Shown: in pieces, positions 1 to 10,700 of the stretch
Position numbering within the stretch: the stretch's first letter is position 1
Layout of the letters: the number at the start of each line of letters is the position of its first letter
Assembly: GCA_003991915.1 (NCBI GenBank)
Contig: RQTK01000047.1
Location: 823,903-887,902 of the forward strand
Reading direction: 5' to 3'
From: Elysia chlorotica
Lineage: Eukaryota > Mollusca > Gastropoda > Plakobranchidae
DNA length: 64,000 bases
The notes under the pieces: generated by a model
The model's input: the letters and a program-made list of their open reading frames with translations, nothing else
Database searches by the model: none
Told to the model about the DNA's origin: nothing
Position numbers and translations under genes: made by a program

Positions 1-84
<84 letters not shown>
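1..84. repeat. (CTAT)n tetranucleotide microsatellite, cut by window edge
   Basis: Twenty-one uninterrupted CTAT units run from the first base of the window, so the full array is longer than seen. The tract then decays into pyrimidine-rich sequence to about 140. Confidence 0.98.
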
Positions 85-140
85 ATACTTTCTCATTCCT
101 ATCCATCTTTACTCTTCTCCCCCTCCCTCTTTGTCATATC

Positions 141-408
141 TGGGGCGACGCGGTGGCCCTGGGGTAGAACATCGACTTCCGACGCAAAAGGTCCGTGGTT
201 CGAGACCTCACGATTATGCTCCCTACTGGTTGGGTCGGTATCAGTTTAATGTGACTGGCTGAGACAGGAGTCATGGTATCCCCACCCTGCTCGGGTGTGG
301 CAGCACGTAAAATTGGCAGACGTCAGACTCGGGATCCGTACACAGTATAGTCGATTATTGTGCTGATGCTGGACGTTAAAATAAACCAAATCAACTCAAC
401 TCAACTCT
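141..408 (+). mobile_element. tRNA-derived SINE, copy S1 (most complete)
   Basis: The head resembles a tRNA gene. A box A-like GGTGGCCCTGGGGTAG lies near 152-167 and a box B-like GGTTCGAGACC near 197-207. A tRNA-unrelated body follows, with the shared core GCAGCACGTAAAATTGGCAG and GACGTCAGACT. The 3' end is a short (AACTC)n tail after GACGTTAAAATAAACC. Related bodies occur at 29.9, 41.98, 47.7 and 26.95 kb (last inverted), which defines a dispersed family. SINEs of this type are transcribed by RNA polymerase III and moved by a partner LINE. Which LINE is unknown, although (AACTC)n resembles the pentameric LINE tails at 2.3-2.9 kb. The family name is not recognised. Confidence 0.82.
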
Positions 409-1783
409 TTGCCACCCCATCTATTTCATCTGTTTTTGTCAATACTGAATGTTTATGGGAGACACTGAAACGAGTGTGGGCAAATGCGCATCAAAATTTC
501 GTATGAAAAAATGTTTTAAATGAGCAACACCCCCCCCCCCCCCCCCCCAAAAAAAAAGAAAAAAAATCATCATCAATAATCCAACCAAATTGAAAATGAT
601 AATTAATCCTTAAACTAGAGGAGAAATATGAATATTTATCCTACAACGACAGGAGAAAAAAGAAAAGTATGGTAATGAATGTAACATTAAAACGATATTG
701 CAGCTGTTTGTAATAAAAAATGTAAAACTACAAGTGCTTCAGTTTGATATGTGAAAAACAATATTATTCTTATGACAGTTCTTATGGTCAGACAGCAGGA
801 CACGAGAGGGGTTTTTTTATACTATGTTTTTCTTTTCGTTATTATCGCCTGAGAAATGTATGGAATTGTATTGTTATCACGCGCGAGGAGGATGATAATT
901 ATTGTATATTCAATGTTTGTGGTTTTTACTACGCCCAAGCAATTCAGTTTCAAGCCTCAATGCAGCGGAAGAACAATAATGAGGTTTAACGCCGTTCCCT
1001 GTTGCAAACTTATTTTGAACACTTGCAAAAAAGATTGCTCTGCAATTATTATGTCAAAGCAGCATAAGTGTCAACCGGAATGCAACATTCTTTTGTCTTC
1101 TCAGAACAATGCGCAGACAAATTTTATTAGACAGTTTCGAACGCGACAGGCAAATGCATTGCAGTTCATGGTTGACTGTTCATTTTCATTTAGGGTTGGT
1201 ATTTTATCGTTCACATGCGGGTATCTGTTAAAAATTGTATAAATAAGTGTTTTATCGACTCTTTAAACACATTTTATACGGTGAAAATTAATACTTAAAG
1301 TAAAAAAGAAAGAACACACTTTGAATTAAAATGCAGGCAACTATTACTTTGTTTTAGTCTTAACTTGTTAGGTTTATTGTGAAAACAATGCTAGTAACTT
1401 TTGGTTTAGTTAAGGGGGTACAAAATTGGTGGTTTGACTTGTTTCACATAACTCGAGTGAGTGATACTAAACTCGTCGGCGGTAAAAAGAGCAATTTTTT
1501 ATGACCTCATGTGAAAACTGAAAACGTGAACCATTCACATTTCTTTCCTCTGTTTTCGTTTTTGTTTGTGTTGTTGTTTTGTTTTTGTTGTGTTTTGCTT
1601 ATATTTATGATCAGGTATGGATGTTTGCATTGATAGGCCATGTCGCGTGTCACAATCTTTTTTGTACATCCTAGTATCATTATGTTTTCCTAATTTTTGA
1701 AACGATGATTTAGTTTGTGATCCAGGTGTATCTTGGTTCTCTTCTTTATAAGTATAATAACTATAGTAGCTGCATGCCCGTTT
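409..1783. other. AT-rich spacer with a poly-C/poly-A junction
   Basis: Mostly unique AT-rich DNA. A run of about 19 C is followed by A-rich sequence at 530-566. One open frame at 856-1242 is listed separately. No repeat family, splice-flanked exon or RNA gene was seen in the rest. Confidence 0.6.
856..1242 (+). CDS. unrecognised 128-codon open frame, hydrophobic start and cysteine-rich middle
   Basis: The frame opens with an ATG. A second ATG at codon 12 begins a hydrophobic stretch (MIIIVYSMFVVF), followed by a Cys-rich segment containing PCCKLILNTC and KDCSA. That arrangement would suit a small secreted peptide. The 3' part has no known motif. No promoter, splice site or polyadenylation signal ties it to a transcript. 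A frame of this length is expected about once by chance in 64 kb of such AT-rich sequence, so it may well be noncoding. Confidence 0.15.
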   Translation: MYGIVLLSRARRMIIIVYSMFVVFTTPKQFSFKPQCSGRTIMRFNAVPCCKLILNTCKKDCSAIIMSKQHKCQPECNILLSSQNNAQTNFIRQFRTRQANALQFMVDCSFSFRVGILSFTCGYLLKIV

Positions 1784-1964
1784 GATGAACGGTTTAATAT
1801 CTAGATGGACTTCTTCGTTCGATGAACGGTTTAATATCTAGATGGACTTCTTCGTTCGATGAACGGTTTAATATCTAGATGGACTTCTTCGTTCGATGAA
1901 CGGTTTAATATCTAGATGGACTTCTTCGTTCGATGAACGGTTTAATATCTAGATGGACTTCTTC
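1784..1964. repeat. 37-bp minisatellite, about 4.9 identical copies
   Basis: A unit beginning GATGAACGGTTTAATATC and ending ACTTCTTCGTTC repeats head to tail with starts at 1784, 1821, 1858, 1895 and 1932. The last copy stops four bases short. No differences were seen between units, which points to recent expansion or homogenisation. There are no unique spacers, so it is not a CRISPR array. Confidence 0.97.
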
Positions 1965-2293
1965 CCCGATTTCGAAACGCATAGTATCATCTGGAAAAAA
2001 AATTTAGTAAGCTGGTTTATTTGTTATTACCTCGCACGGTATCACCTAAAAAAGAAAATTAGTAAGCAGATTTGTATACACGCACACACTACCAACTGAA
2101 AAGAAAAATTAAGTGTTATTGGTATAGAATGCTAAATGTAATGTTGTTTGGAAACAAAAGGTTATTCAAATTAAACTGTGCAGTCACCTACTTAGCACCA
2201 CAGGACTTCTGTGTAAACAACATTCCTGGCTTGGTCGTTCTTTATAATAATAATGAAGATCATTTTTAAGCGCTTTATCCCAGCATAGCCGGC
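1965..2293. other. unique AT-rich spacer
   Basis: Nothing recognisable. The segment runs from the minisatellite to the pentamer tail of the following LINE and includes AAGCGCTT near 2268, a word also present inside the LINE 3' UTR near 2533. Confidence 0.5.
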
Positions 2294-2323
2294 TCAATTC
2301 AATTCAATTCAATTCAATTCAAT
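2294..2323. repeat. (AATTC)n pentamer, LINE 3' tail
   Basis: Six pentamer units form the 3' terminus of the minus-strand CR1/L2-like element. They differ from the (AAGTC)-like tail of the neighbouring LINE. Confidence 0.9.
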
Positions 2324-2855
2324 GTTTATTCAGTCAATATATATATTAAGAACATACATATCGAAAATTATTTTGTCAAGCACAGGCTTTGCAAGATGAA
2401 TACATATAAACAGTTATACAAATATACATGCAGCAACACAATTAGCAAAAAGTTTTACTTAAACATAGTTGTATCTAAGTATTACACATTAATTAAAGGG
2501 GAGAAAATTAAATAAATAAATTTAAAAAAAAGCGCTTTACATAGTTAAGACGAGACAATTTATCAGCCATTCACACACATTATAAGGCAGTTTTGCACAT
2601 AAAGGACATGATACATGAACAGCAAAGAAATATTATGAAAAATGAGTAAACTACACATATAAAGAAAACATTAATAAAAAAATCAAGAGGAAAAATCCAC
2701 TGACAAGTGCATTGTAAATAAGTAGGTTTTTAGGCCTCTTTTGAAACTATCAAGTGAGCTGCACTGTCTCAGATCTAAAGGCAGTGAATTCCAAACAACA
2801 GGTGCATAGTGCACAAATGCTCGCTCACTTGTCTTTTTATTTGCTCTACATGGGA
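2294..2855 (-). mobile_element. CR1/L2-like LINE, 3' end only
   Basis: Read on the minus strand, 2852-2686 encodes the C-terminus of a non-LTR retrotransposon ORF2. The segments SERAFVHYAPVVWNSLPLDL, RQCSSLDSFKRGLKTYLF and a TGA stop match the conserved tail of CR1/L2-type proteins (aromatic-APxLWNSLP, then SLxxFKxxLKTxLF). About 390 bp of AT-rich 3' UTR follows, ending in six (GAATT) units at 2323-2294, the usual 3' simple-repeat tail of this clade. Everything upstream of the C-terminal 55 codons is missing. The break at about 2855 coincides with the 3' tail of the next LINE, so one element sits directly against the other. The exact clade is uncertain. Confidence 0.85.
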
Positions 2856-4137
2856 CTGACTTGACTTACTTGACTTAAGCCTCTTGATTCCTTGAGGAAC
2901 ATAGGGCCTCAACAAAGCTCCGCCAACGGACTCGATTTTGGCAGGTCCTTCTTAGCTCTGCCCATGTTGTTCCTGACGCCTTCACTTCTTATTCAACACT
3001 CCTTCTCCAGGATTGTTTGGGACGACCTACTTTCCTCTTTCCTTGTGGGTTCCAGTCAAGGGCTTGCCTAGTGATGTTTGATGCAGGCTTTCGGAGAGTG
3101 TGTCCGACCCATCCCCACTTTCGCTTCATGATTTCGGTCTCAACTGGAGTCTGTCTTGTTCTTTCCCATAATTCCTCATTTGAGATGACTTCCGGCCAGT
3201 GTACTCCAAGAATGTTTCTGAGGCATCTGTTGGTAAATCCTTGAATCTTTTTAGAGTTCGTTTTTGTTACTCTCCATGTTTCTGAGCCATAAAGTAGGAC
3301 AGATTTTACATTAGTGTTAAAGATTCTGAGTTTGTTGTGAATTGACAGTGTTTTCGATTTCCAAATTTGTCTCAGTGTGATGAAAGCCTGCCTTGCTTTA
3401 TTAATTCGACACTTGATGTCCTCGTCAGACCCTCCATCTTTGTTCACTATGCTGCCCAAGTAGGTAAATTTGTTTGCTTCTTTGATATCCTCTTCATGGA
3501 GTCTAATTGGGTTCTGTTGCTTGCTATTCACCCTCATGACCTCAGTTTTGCTGATATTGATTTGGAGTCCTGTCTTTTCAGCTTCTTCTGCGACTCGACA
3601 GAGTTTCTTTTGTGCGTCGTCCAGTTTGTGGGAGAGGAGGCTGATATCATCTGCGAAGTCAATATCTTCCAATTGCCTCATCAAAGTCCATTGGATGCCT
3701 GTTCTCTGGTTTTTTGTGGCCTGTCTCATGACCCAGCCGATCACAATGAGGAATATTGTTGGAGAGAGAAGACAACCTTGGCGAACACCAGTTTGAACAT
3801 TAAAAGGCTCTGTCAGCTTTCCGTCGTGAATAACTTGTCATGTGGCATCTTCGTAGAGTGATTGGATGATGGTGATAAACTTTGTAGGGATACCATAATA
3901 GTGCATTAGTTTCCAAATGATTTCTCTATCGACACTGTCAAACGCTTTTTGAAAATCTACAAAGACTGTGTACAACGGGGACTGCCACTCAAGAGACTGT
4001 TCGATAATGATGCGCAATGTCGCACCAATGACTCCTATAAAAGCATCTTTCAAAGGCTTAACGAGAGCGTGATGCTTGTATTCTAATGTACAGAAAACAA
4101 GAAAGAAATTATCTATAGACATTCGGGAGTATAACAA
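2855..4137 (-). pseudogene. RTE-like LINE reverse transcriptase, 5'-truncated, two nonsense codons
   Basis: A minus-strand frame from about 4137 to a TAA at 2877-2875 encodes an ORF2 C-terminal half. RT motif A is FVDFQKAFDSVDRE (about 3960-3927). The conserved [10 protein letters not shown] follows near 3780. Motif C is [11 protein letters not shown] (FADD at 3657-3646). Next come [30 protein letters not shown] and WVGHTLRKP. The C-terminal block is [19 protein letters not shown] and the end is VEALCSSRNQEA. Only a TGA at 3840-3838 and a TAA at 2991-2989 break the frame; no frameshift was seen. Homology fades upstream of about 4023, so the APE endonuclease and N-terminal RT are gone. After the stop the tail is AAGTC-like. 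The family is close to elements annotated in animals as RTE or as endonuclease-reverse transcriptase. The plus-strand frames here are shadows. Confidence 0.92.
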
Positions 4138-6637
4138 ATAAAATAATAATCAGGTAGTTATCAAGCTCTTAGTCCTTGTTCTCTAATTATAATGATCACA
4201 TTTCATACAGACATGATTTCTACCATCTAATTGTTACGAAAATCCTCTTATTGAAATTTAACCATACAGGTTGCACGTTGATGTGGATCTCTCCCTCAAA
4301 GTATCTCTAAAACATTCGTAGCTTTCTTTTTAAGACATTTAATGTACATCCCAGTGATACTTGAAACAAAACTATATAAACATGTACACAATTGCCAACA
4401 CAATTTTTAGAAAAAAAGAAAAAGAAAAGAAAACCAGTACAGAAATCACTGAGAGCAAAACAATGGGCGTCATCAAAGCTCCTTCAACTTAAAGTAATAT
4501 TGAAAATCCGTTAATATTGTTAAGGAGATACTAACTGCAGCACTAAACCATTATATAGAGCGTAAAATGCGTTAATTATGCGTGCTTCACATTTCGATTT
4601 TTCATAAGCGTTTCAAAAGTTAAAAATGGGACGAAAGCTTTCATTTAGGCGTAATTAGACATTATTATGAGTATCTTATTTCAAGTCTACATTGACACTA
4701 TCATATGCTTTCTAAGGTAAAAAATGTGTACCAAGAAAAAAATCTTTGATAATAAGATTAAATAGAGAAAAAATAAGTTGATGAAGTAAGTCGTCCTTAA
4801 CTGTTCTAGTTTACATAATACATTCACTTAAAGATACGGGAAATCCCTAAAAAGCAAAAAAAAAAAAAAAGAAAAGAAAATAAGAAACCTCAAGAAAAGA
4901 AGCGTGCAATGTGAGTGATATAGATCTAGACACAAGACTTGCTCTTAGATAAAATACAAACACATGATCGTAATATTAACACAAGGTGAAGGAGGTTTAC
5001 GCAAGTGGTATAAACACAATTCGTGGAAGCCAGTCTTTTTTTGCACACGTGGTAAGAAGAGAAAAGCTGTAACATCTTATGACAACCAGAATGATCGAGA
5101 AGGAACGCAGCGAGGAAAACAGCAAGAAAAGAAAATACTAGGCTCAAAAAAGTTTATAAAATTGTTTAAGTGACTGTCCTTGAAGGCAGAGGGAAGTCTG
5201 GAAGATCATGATCTCCGACGCTACAAACACTGTACTTGATGGCTGTATTGTACAGTTTCTGAACTCATTTTGGGTTACTACTCAGCACAGAACAAAAATC
5301 CTGAAAAATACAACAATGAAAAAAACATACCAAAACCAAACTTTCTCATTTGTGCTTTTTAAACATAATTTCGATATAGAAAAGAATATGAATAAAAAAT
5401 ATTTAAAAGAAATATTACACTTATTGCTGTTCATTTGCACGACGAATTTTACTGTTCTTTACTATCAATGTTGAAGCCCTTCTTATGGCACCATTGAGAA
5501 AATCTTCATTGAATGTCTAAACATTCAACTTTGTGCGAAATTTAATCTCAACCGAATGAATCCGAATGACATTTACCTTTGCTTCAGACCTTGTTAGAGC
5601 ATAACTGGGAAGGAACTCAATTGATGTCAACGCACGTTTGAAAAAACGGCGATATTAAAAAGTTGTCCCAATTTGAATAAAACGCTTAAAATACTGTGAT
5701 GTTGTATTTAGAAGTCGATATAAAAATTCGTAAGCTCCACTAGAGCGCAAAGGTAGCGATGTTTTTAGAAAGCGAGTTTCATCCATCGGATTAGAGAATT
5801 ATTTTAGGAACAAAGCAATAAGAAGGCGCTCTAAAACATTCTTATCAGCTGGTACAGAGCGCCTACGTTATGGTGCATTAATTACTCAAACAATGAGCAT
5901 AATAAGCCATGCATTATGTAGGCGACATGGCGAGTTTTATTAGTTTACACAAAGCGCACACAAAATGTGCGTTAAGAAGACGATATAAAAAATTGTGTTT
6001 ACCAAAACATAGTGCATACAAAGACATGCATTAAAAACGCGATACTTAGAGTGTCGTTAGCTCGAATAGAGCGCGTATTTAGCGCAATCACACAAATTAT
6101 CTTGCTGATCAACATACGTAACAATGCATTCCTGCTAAATCGTAAACCACAATAATTTTATATCGCTTTACAACAAACCTATCATTGTGGCTTATTTATT
6201 GTACCGTAATTGTCAGTAACAGCACCTTACAGGAATATTTACATTAGCAAAGCATTAGGACAGCGAATAAACAAAGAGCGTTAGGTGTGTGTTGAAGAAG
6301 ACAACACTACAAAGGAACGAGCCCCATTCCTGGAATTCGAGCTGACGGAATGAATCTATATATCGGGGGAGGTGATAGAGTGCAACGTTTAGATTGCGCC
6401 AAGCGTTTGGCCAAGGTCAAATAATTACGGTAGCTTCGTACAACATATTACCGGAGCTAAACGGTTACTGACTCGTGCTACTGTTGTTTACGTAGGAAAA
6501 AGGGCTAATAGAATAGGAAAACTCGGACGATGAGGCTGGAATCGCTCGCAAAAAATGCATAATTATAAACATTATTTTACTACCAATGGGGACACTCAAA
6601 TAAAAGATTTAACCTTAGGTGATCAGGTAGCGGCGCC
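4138..6637. other. unique AT-rich DNA
   Basis: No repeat family, exon or RNA gene recognised. There is a short poly-A at 4857-4870. The words GCATTA and GAGCGC recur between 5750 and 6300 without a clear period. Small open frames at 4964-5173 and 5208-5474 look like chance. Confidence 0.5.
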
Positions 6638-6708
6638 AGATAGCTCAGTCGATGAGTGATCTAGAGAACCAAAAAGGTCTTCGGATCGAATCTCAGGGTT
6701 CTCCAAAA
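6638..6708 (+). repeat. tRNA-like sequence, probable SINE head or tRNA pseudogene
   Basis: TAGCTCAGTCGATGAG at 6641 matches an RNA polymerase III box A with D-loop. TCGGATCGAATCTCAG near 6681 resembles box B and the T-loop, about 40 bases on. No convincing acceptor stem closes the cloverleaf, and the shared SINE body is absent downstream, so a functional tRNA is unlikely. Confidence 0.45.
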
Positions 6709-9055
6709 AGCCTAAGGGGCCTAGAACTAACTGAAGATGTCCACATTATTGTGGTCGAAGAAAGGAGAATTAGAGAAAGGGCGTAGATAATTGGGGATAA
6801 AGAAGTCGAAGAAGAAGAAGAAAAACAATAGAGCGTTAGAGGGAAAGAGAGAGAAGACGAACAAAGTGAATAGAAATGAAAGTATTGATGTCTCATTCTC
6901 TCATCTGCTTTCATGACTTTCCTGAAAGCCGAATTCTGACATATCGGAACGCTACTCTATTCTAATAATTATAAGCTTGGCAATAGCTTCCTGTCATCCC
7001 ATCTAAGACAAAATATAGAAGTTTGGTATGATACGCGTTTTTGATTTTTTTTTACAGATTGGATTTTGAATAAGATTTTGAGGAACTCAGAAAGAGAGAA
7101 CTGAATTCAGATGCATCATTATTGAATTTAACGATGCAAACAGCAAACACACCAATCTCGTTAAAATAAGGAGACTTCCCACAGATTGGTGAAAAACTTA
7201 GTCTTTCATCTCCTTGCCTTTTATCTGCAATTTATATCATAAGACTACACATCAAAACGCAATAAATCAACGGTTTACCAACTTAACACAGGAGCTACCA
7301 GCTAGCAACAATGATTCTTGCTTGGCCTTGCACAAATTACACAAAGACCCGGAGAATCTAGCTTTACGTTGGCACTAATCAAGTTTGATGTTTATATTTG
7401 AAAAATATTATGCTTGGCTTTTTGCACTTTAAGAATCTCGTTGGTCGCAAGTGGGAAACCAGGAAGTGCTCTTGGTTGCAGCACATTCAGGACTTCGAAA
7501 TCTAACAACAATGAGGTTTTCGAATTCATCCCTGTGATGATAAGTTTACCTGAATAGAAATGAATCTGCCAGCAAAGTAGCGTACTTAGTATCAACCAAA
7601 TAGTCACTGAAGAAACAGATTATCACTTTTGCGCAGAAGATCATTTAGGAAAACATTTTTTTTGAGGATCCTAATCGGGTATAAAACTTTAAAGCAGCGG
7701 TAATAAATTAATATCTGTGTATTTGGAAATTCCTTTAAAGTTTACAAAATTGCATGTTAACTTTGTGTAGAAGGAAACACCCACCTATATCATATACACA
7801 CAGTCATGCGCACCAAATTATGCGGTTACAACATCCTACAGACAGACGAAGAAAAATGGAACAAATCACCACCCCGCAACCATAACAAAATAAGGGACTC
7901 CGTACATTTTGGCACATTTCCTCTAGCGACTCCTACAATTTCCTTAGCCGTTGAACCGCACCCAGATCGGATAGATGGAGTAGCTTCCCACGACAGTGGT
8001 CCTGCACTCAACAAACTGTAAAATGCTGGTCGGAAATCATTCGGACAGCTCCGAGATGTTAAGCCGTGGATTTCTTCAGGGTTGAGCAGTTAGAAATTTG
8101 CTAGTTTAAAACACAGATATTAAAGAATCGTTATCCCCGTGTTGCTGAGGGCGAGCTTTGCTTCCCCTGGTCCCGGTAATGGTTGTGTTTACTTTCCAGT
8201 GAACTGCGCGTGTCTTTTGAAGTTGCTGTAACCTTCTGGCTTGCCTGTCATTTCTGGCATCATGGACAGAGCTGCTGTTCATACAATTATTTAGTCTCAC
8301 AAGGTTTTAGATAGTTTTATAAACAGCTATTGAAATTGTTTCAAGATCTTTATTATCTTTGTCGGATACCCTAGTCAAAGGAAATGTTGGTCTTAACATT
8401 CTGAAAACAATTGTTCGGTTCCTGTTTGAGTCTTGGAGTTTCACGTTCGATTTCCAACTCTAGAATGTTTTAGCAGCTCAGGCGTTGAACTCAAGCCACA
8501 GTCTGCACACGTCGACACCAAAAATGGCTTTAAAATCAAATTCAAAGAAAAAGAAAATGCATTTTGTGTAATGTAAGAATGTCATTACGTTCTACAAAAA
8601 CCAAGACATATTCATTTTTATGTGTGAAAATAAATTGAATATCATTAGGTTAACTAAATGTAATTCAAAACAGTTTGAAAACAACTTTGAAGAAATTTAA
8701 ATTTAAGAAAAGAAATAATATACATGTTTGGTTTAAAAGTTTTTACTGAAACAGTAACTGTTAAACAAAAAAGATATCATTATTATGAAAGGCAGATCAT
8801 TTTATCCACCTTTTTCGCTCAAAATTAAGGGGACAGCTGAAAGAACTTTAAATCTTAAAACTATACAAATTGTACAAAGACTATTCTGAACAGATTTAAA
8901 GTTTACACACTGCGTTTTTAATACGATCTTTTAGGTTTTACCCACCTTTGTTAAGAAAATTAAGAAGTTTCGATTTATTGCAGATTCTTTTTTGCTAGCA
9001 GCATTCACAAGTAGAATGACAATATCAACATGTTTACTGGCGCATTCCACTATTA
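6709..9055. other. unique DNA, purine-rich at the start
   Basis: 6750-6870 is GA-rich. The rest is ordinary AT-rich sequence. Overlapping open frames on both strands at 7806-8021 show moderate base complexity but no recognisable domain or splice sites. Confidence 0.45.
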
Positions 9056-9900
9056 TTTTAATTAAATGTCAAGAGGAAAAAAAAACAACAAAAAACAAAA
9101 ACAACCAGACAAGCAAACAATAAAAAAAAATTTAACCCCTTTAAATATGCCCGTAAACACACTCCCCACACAATAGCAAAACAAAACAAAACCCCACCTA
9201 AAAATACCCCCACCCCTTTTTTTTAAATTATCAAACCTACACTTTTCTCAAAACACCATTGCAACGAGCTATCATATGAAAGTTATAGACATAGTCTGCG
9301 AAGATTGTAGTTGTATATTTTATTTCACAGCAATATAATTTATACAATTCTGAGCACGTTGTCTTGTAACTATAGGAGTATATCCACAATGAATACAACT
9401 TAGACTAATAATCTAAAAATATGACATGGCTTAAGGAAAGCGATGATTTTGCTTTATTCTGAAAACCAACATTTAGACATATAAAACATATTTTTGCGTC
9501 AGAAATACAAAAAAAATTTCAATGAATATCCTGTCCAGGAGACATGCATGGAGAATTACAAGACAGACAGTATCTAAATGAGCATCACTAGCAAGGAAAA
9601 TGCAACACGTCAATTCAAGATTGTTACTTAAGAAATAAAGAATTTGATGGACATTGGGTGACATTGAAGTAAAGCGATTAAAAAAATATAAAGAAAAAAG
9701 AGCAACAGCAACAATAAAAAAACACAAAAAACAAAAAACCAAAAAACAAAAAACAAAATCAGCAACAAACATAAAATCCATTAAAAACAACTAAAAACAA
9801 CTAAAACCCCCCAAAACTGGAAAAAATAAAACCGAAAAAGTAACACAAAATAAGAACCAAGACAACAAGAACAAGAACAAGAAAAAACAACAACAACAAT

Positions 9901-9931
<31 letters not shown>

Positions 9932-10307
9932 ACAAAAAACAAACCACGCAATCATTCAGTGTCTAAACATGTAGGACTTAACCAACATGAAAAGATAGAG
10001 GTAAAAATGAAGCTTTTAGTCTTATAAAAAAAGTGAACTTGCGTCAAAATCTGAAAAAGAGACGAGAAATCTGTCGAACAATTATTTTCAAATTATAAGA
10101 CAATACTACCTAAAAGCTCTATAAATGAGTATAATACCGTTTTAATTAGTGGCACTAATGTATTAAAACTGCTTAAATAAACATGTTGATAGTCGCCCTT
10201 ATAACGTATTGCATGGTATTGGAGAGAAACATATAATAAAAGAATGGACGAGCCAAAGAGAGAGCTATATGGAAATATTATATTGATAGGAGAAAGTTAA
10301 TGTAAGG
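9056..10307. repeat. A/C-rich low-complexity tracts with (CAA)n
   Basis: Plus-strand A-rich stretches with interspersed C occupy 9075-9230 and 9680-9940, with (CAA)n at about 9888-9935. Between them is unique AT-rich sequence. Minus-strand Phe/Val/Leu-rich open frames here are artefacts of composition. Confidence 0.8.
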
Positions 10308-10389
10308 AAATGGGAAATAGAAGCACAAGTAGGATAAAAAGAAGGAGAAGATGAAGGAGGAGAAGGAGGAGAAAGGAGAATAATAATAA

Positions 10390-10420
<31 letters not shown>

Positions 10421-10700
10421 AAGAAGAAGAAGAAGAAGAAGAAGAAGAAGAAGAAGAAGAAGAAGACGAAGAAGAAGAAGAAGAAGAAGAAGAAGAAGAA
10501 GAAGAAGAAGAAGAAGAAGAAGAAGAAGAAGAAGAAGAAGAAGAAGAAGAAGAAGAAGAAGAAGAAAAAGAGAGTGAGACAGAGAGAGAGACGGTTAGAG
10601 GGAGAGAGAAAATGTAGATAGATAAGGTGGGAGTTAGTTAAGAAAAATAGAGAGAAAAGAGAAAGAGGGAGAGTTTTTGGTGAGAGAGGCGGAGAGAGAA
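10308..10700. repeat. (GAA)n array inside a purine tract
   Basis: About 59 GAA triplets run from 10391 to 10566 with one GAC interruption near 10466. They sit in a purine-rich strand of nearly 400 bp (10308-10700). The complementary poly-Phe frame at 10297-10755 is a repeat translation, not a gene. Long GAA/TTC tracts are known to form triplex DNA in other genomes. Confidence 0.97.

Noticed and set aside
1784-1964. CRISPR-like array (repeat length 37 bp)
   Set aside because: Units are contiguous with no unique spacers, and the sequence is clearly eukaryotic in character.
3017-3861. Plus-strand frames of 75, 164 and 108 codons
   Set aside because: They lie opposite clear LINE reverse transcriptase coding sequence and show no motif of their own.
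6638-6708. Functional tRNA gene
   Set aside because: Box A and B are present but no acceptor or anticodon stem can be drawn with confidence.
7806-8021. Overlapping two-strand frames as a gene
   Set aside because: No motif, splice signal or clear strand preference; length is within chance.
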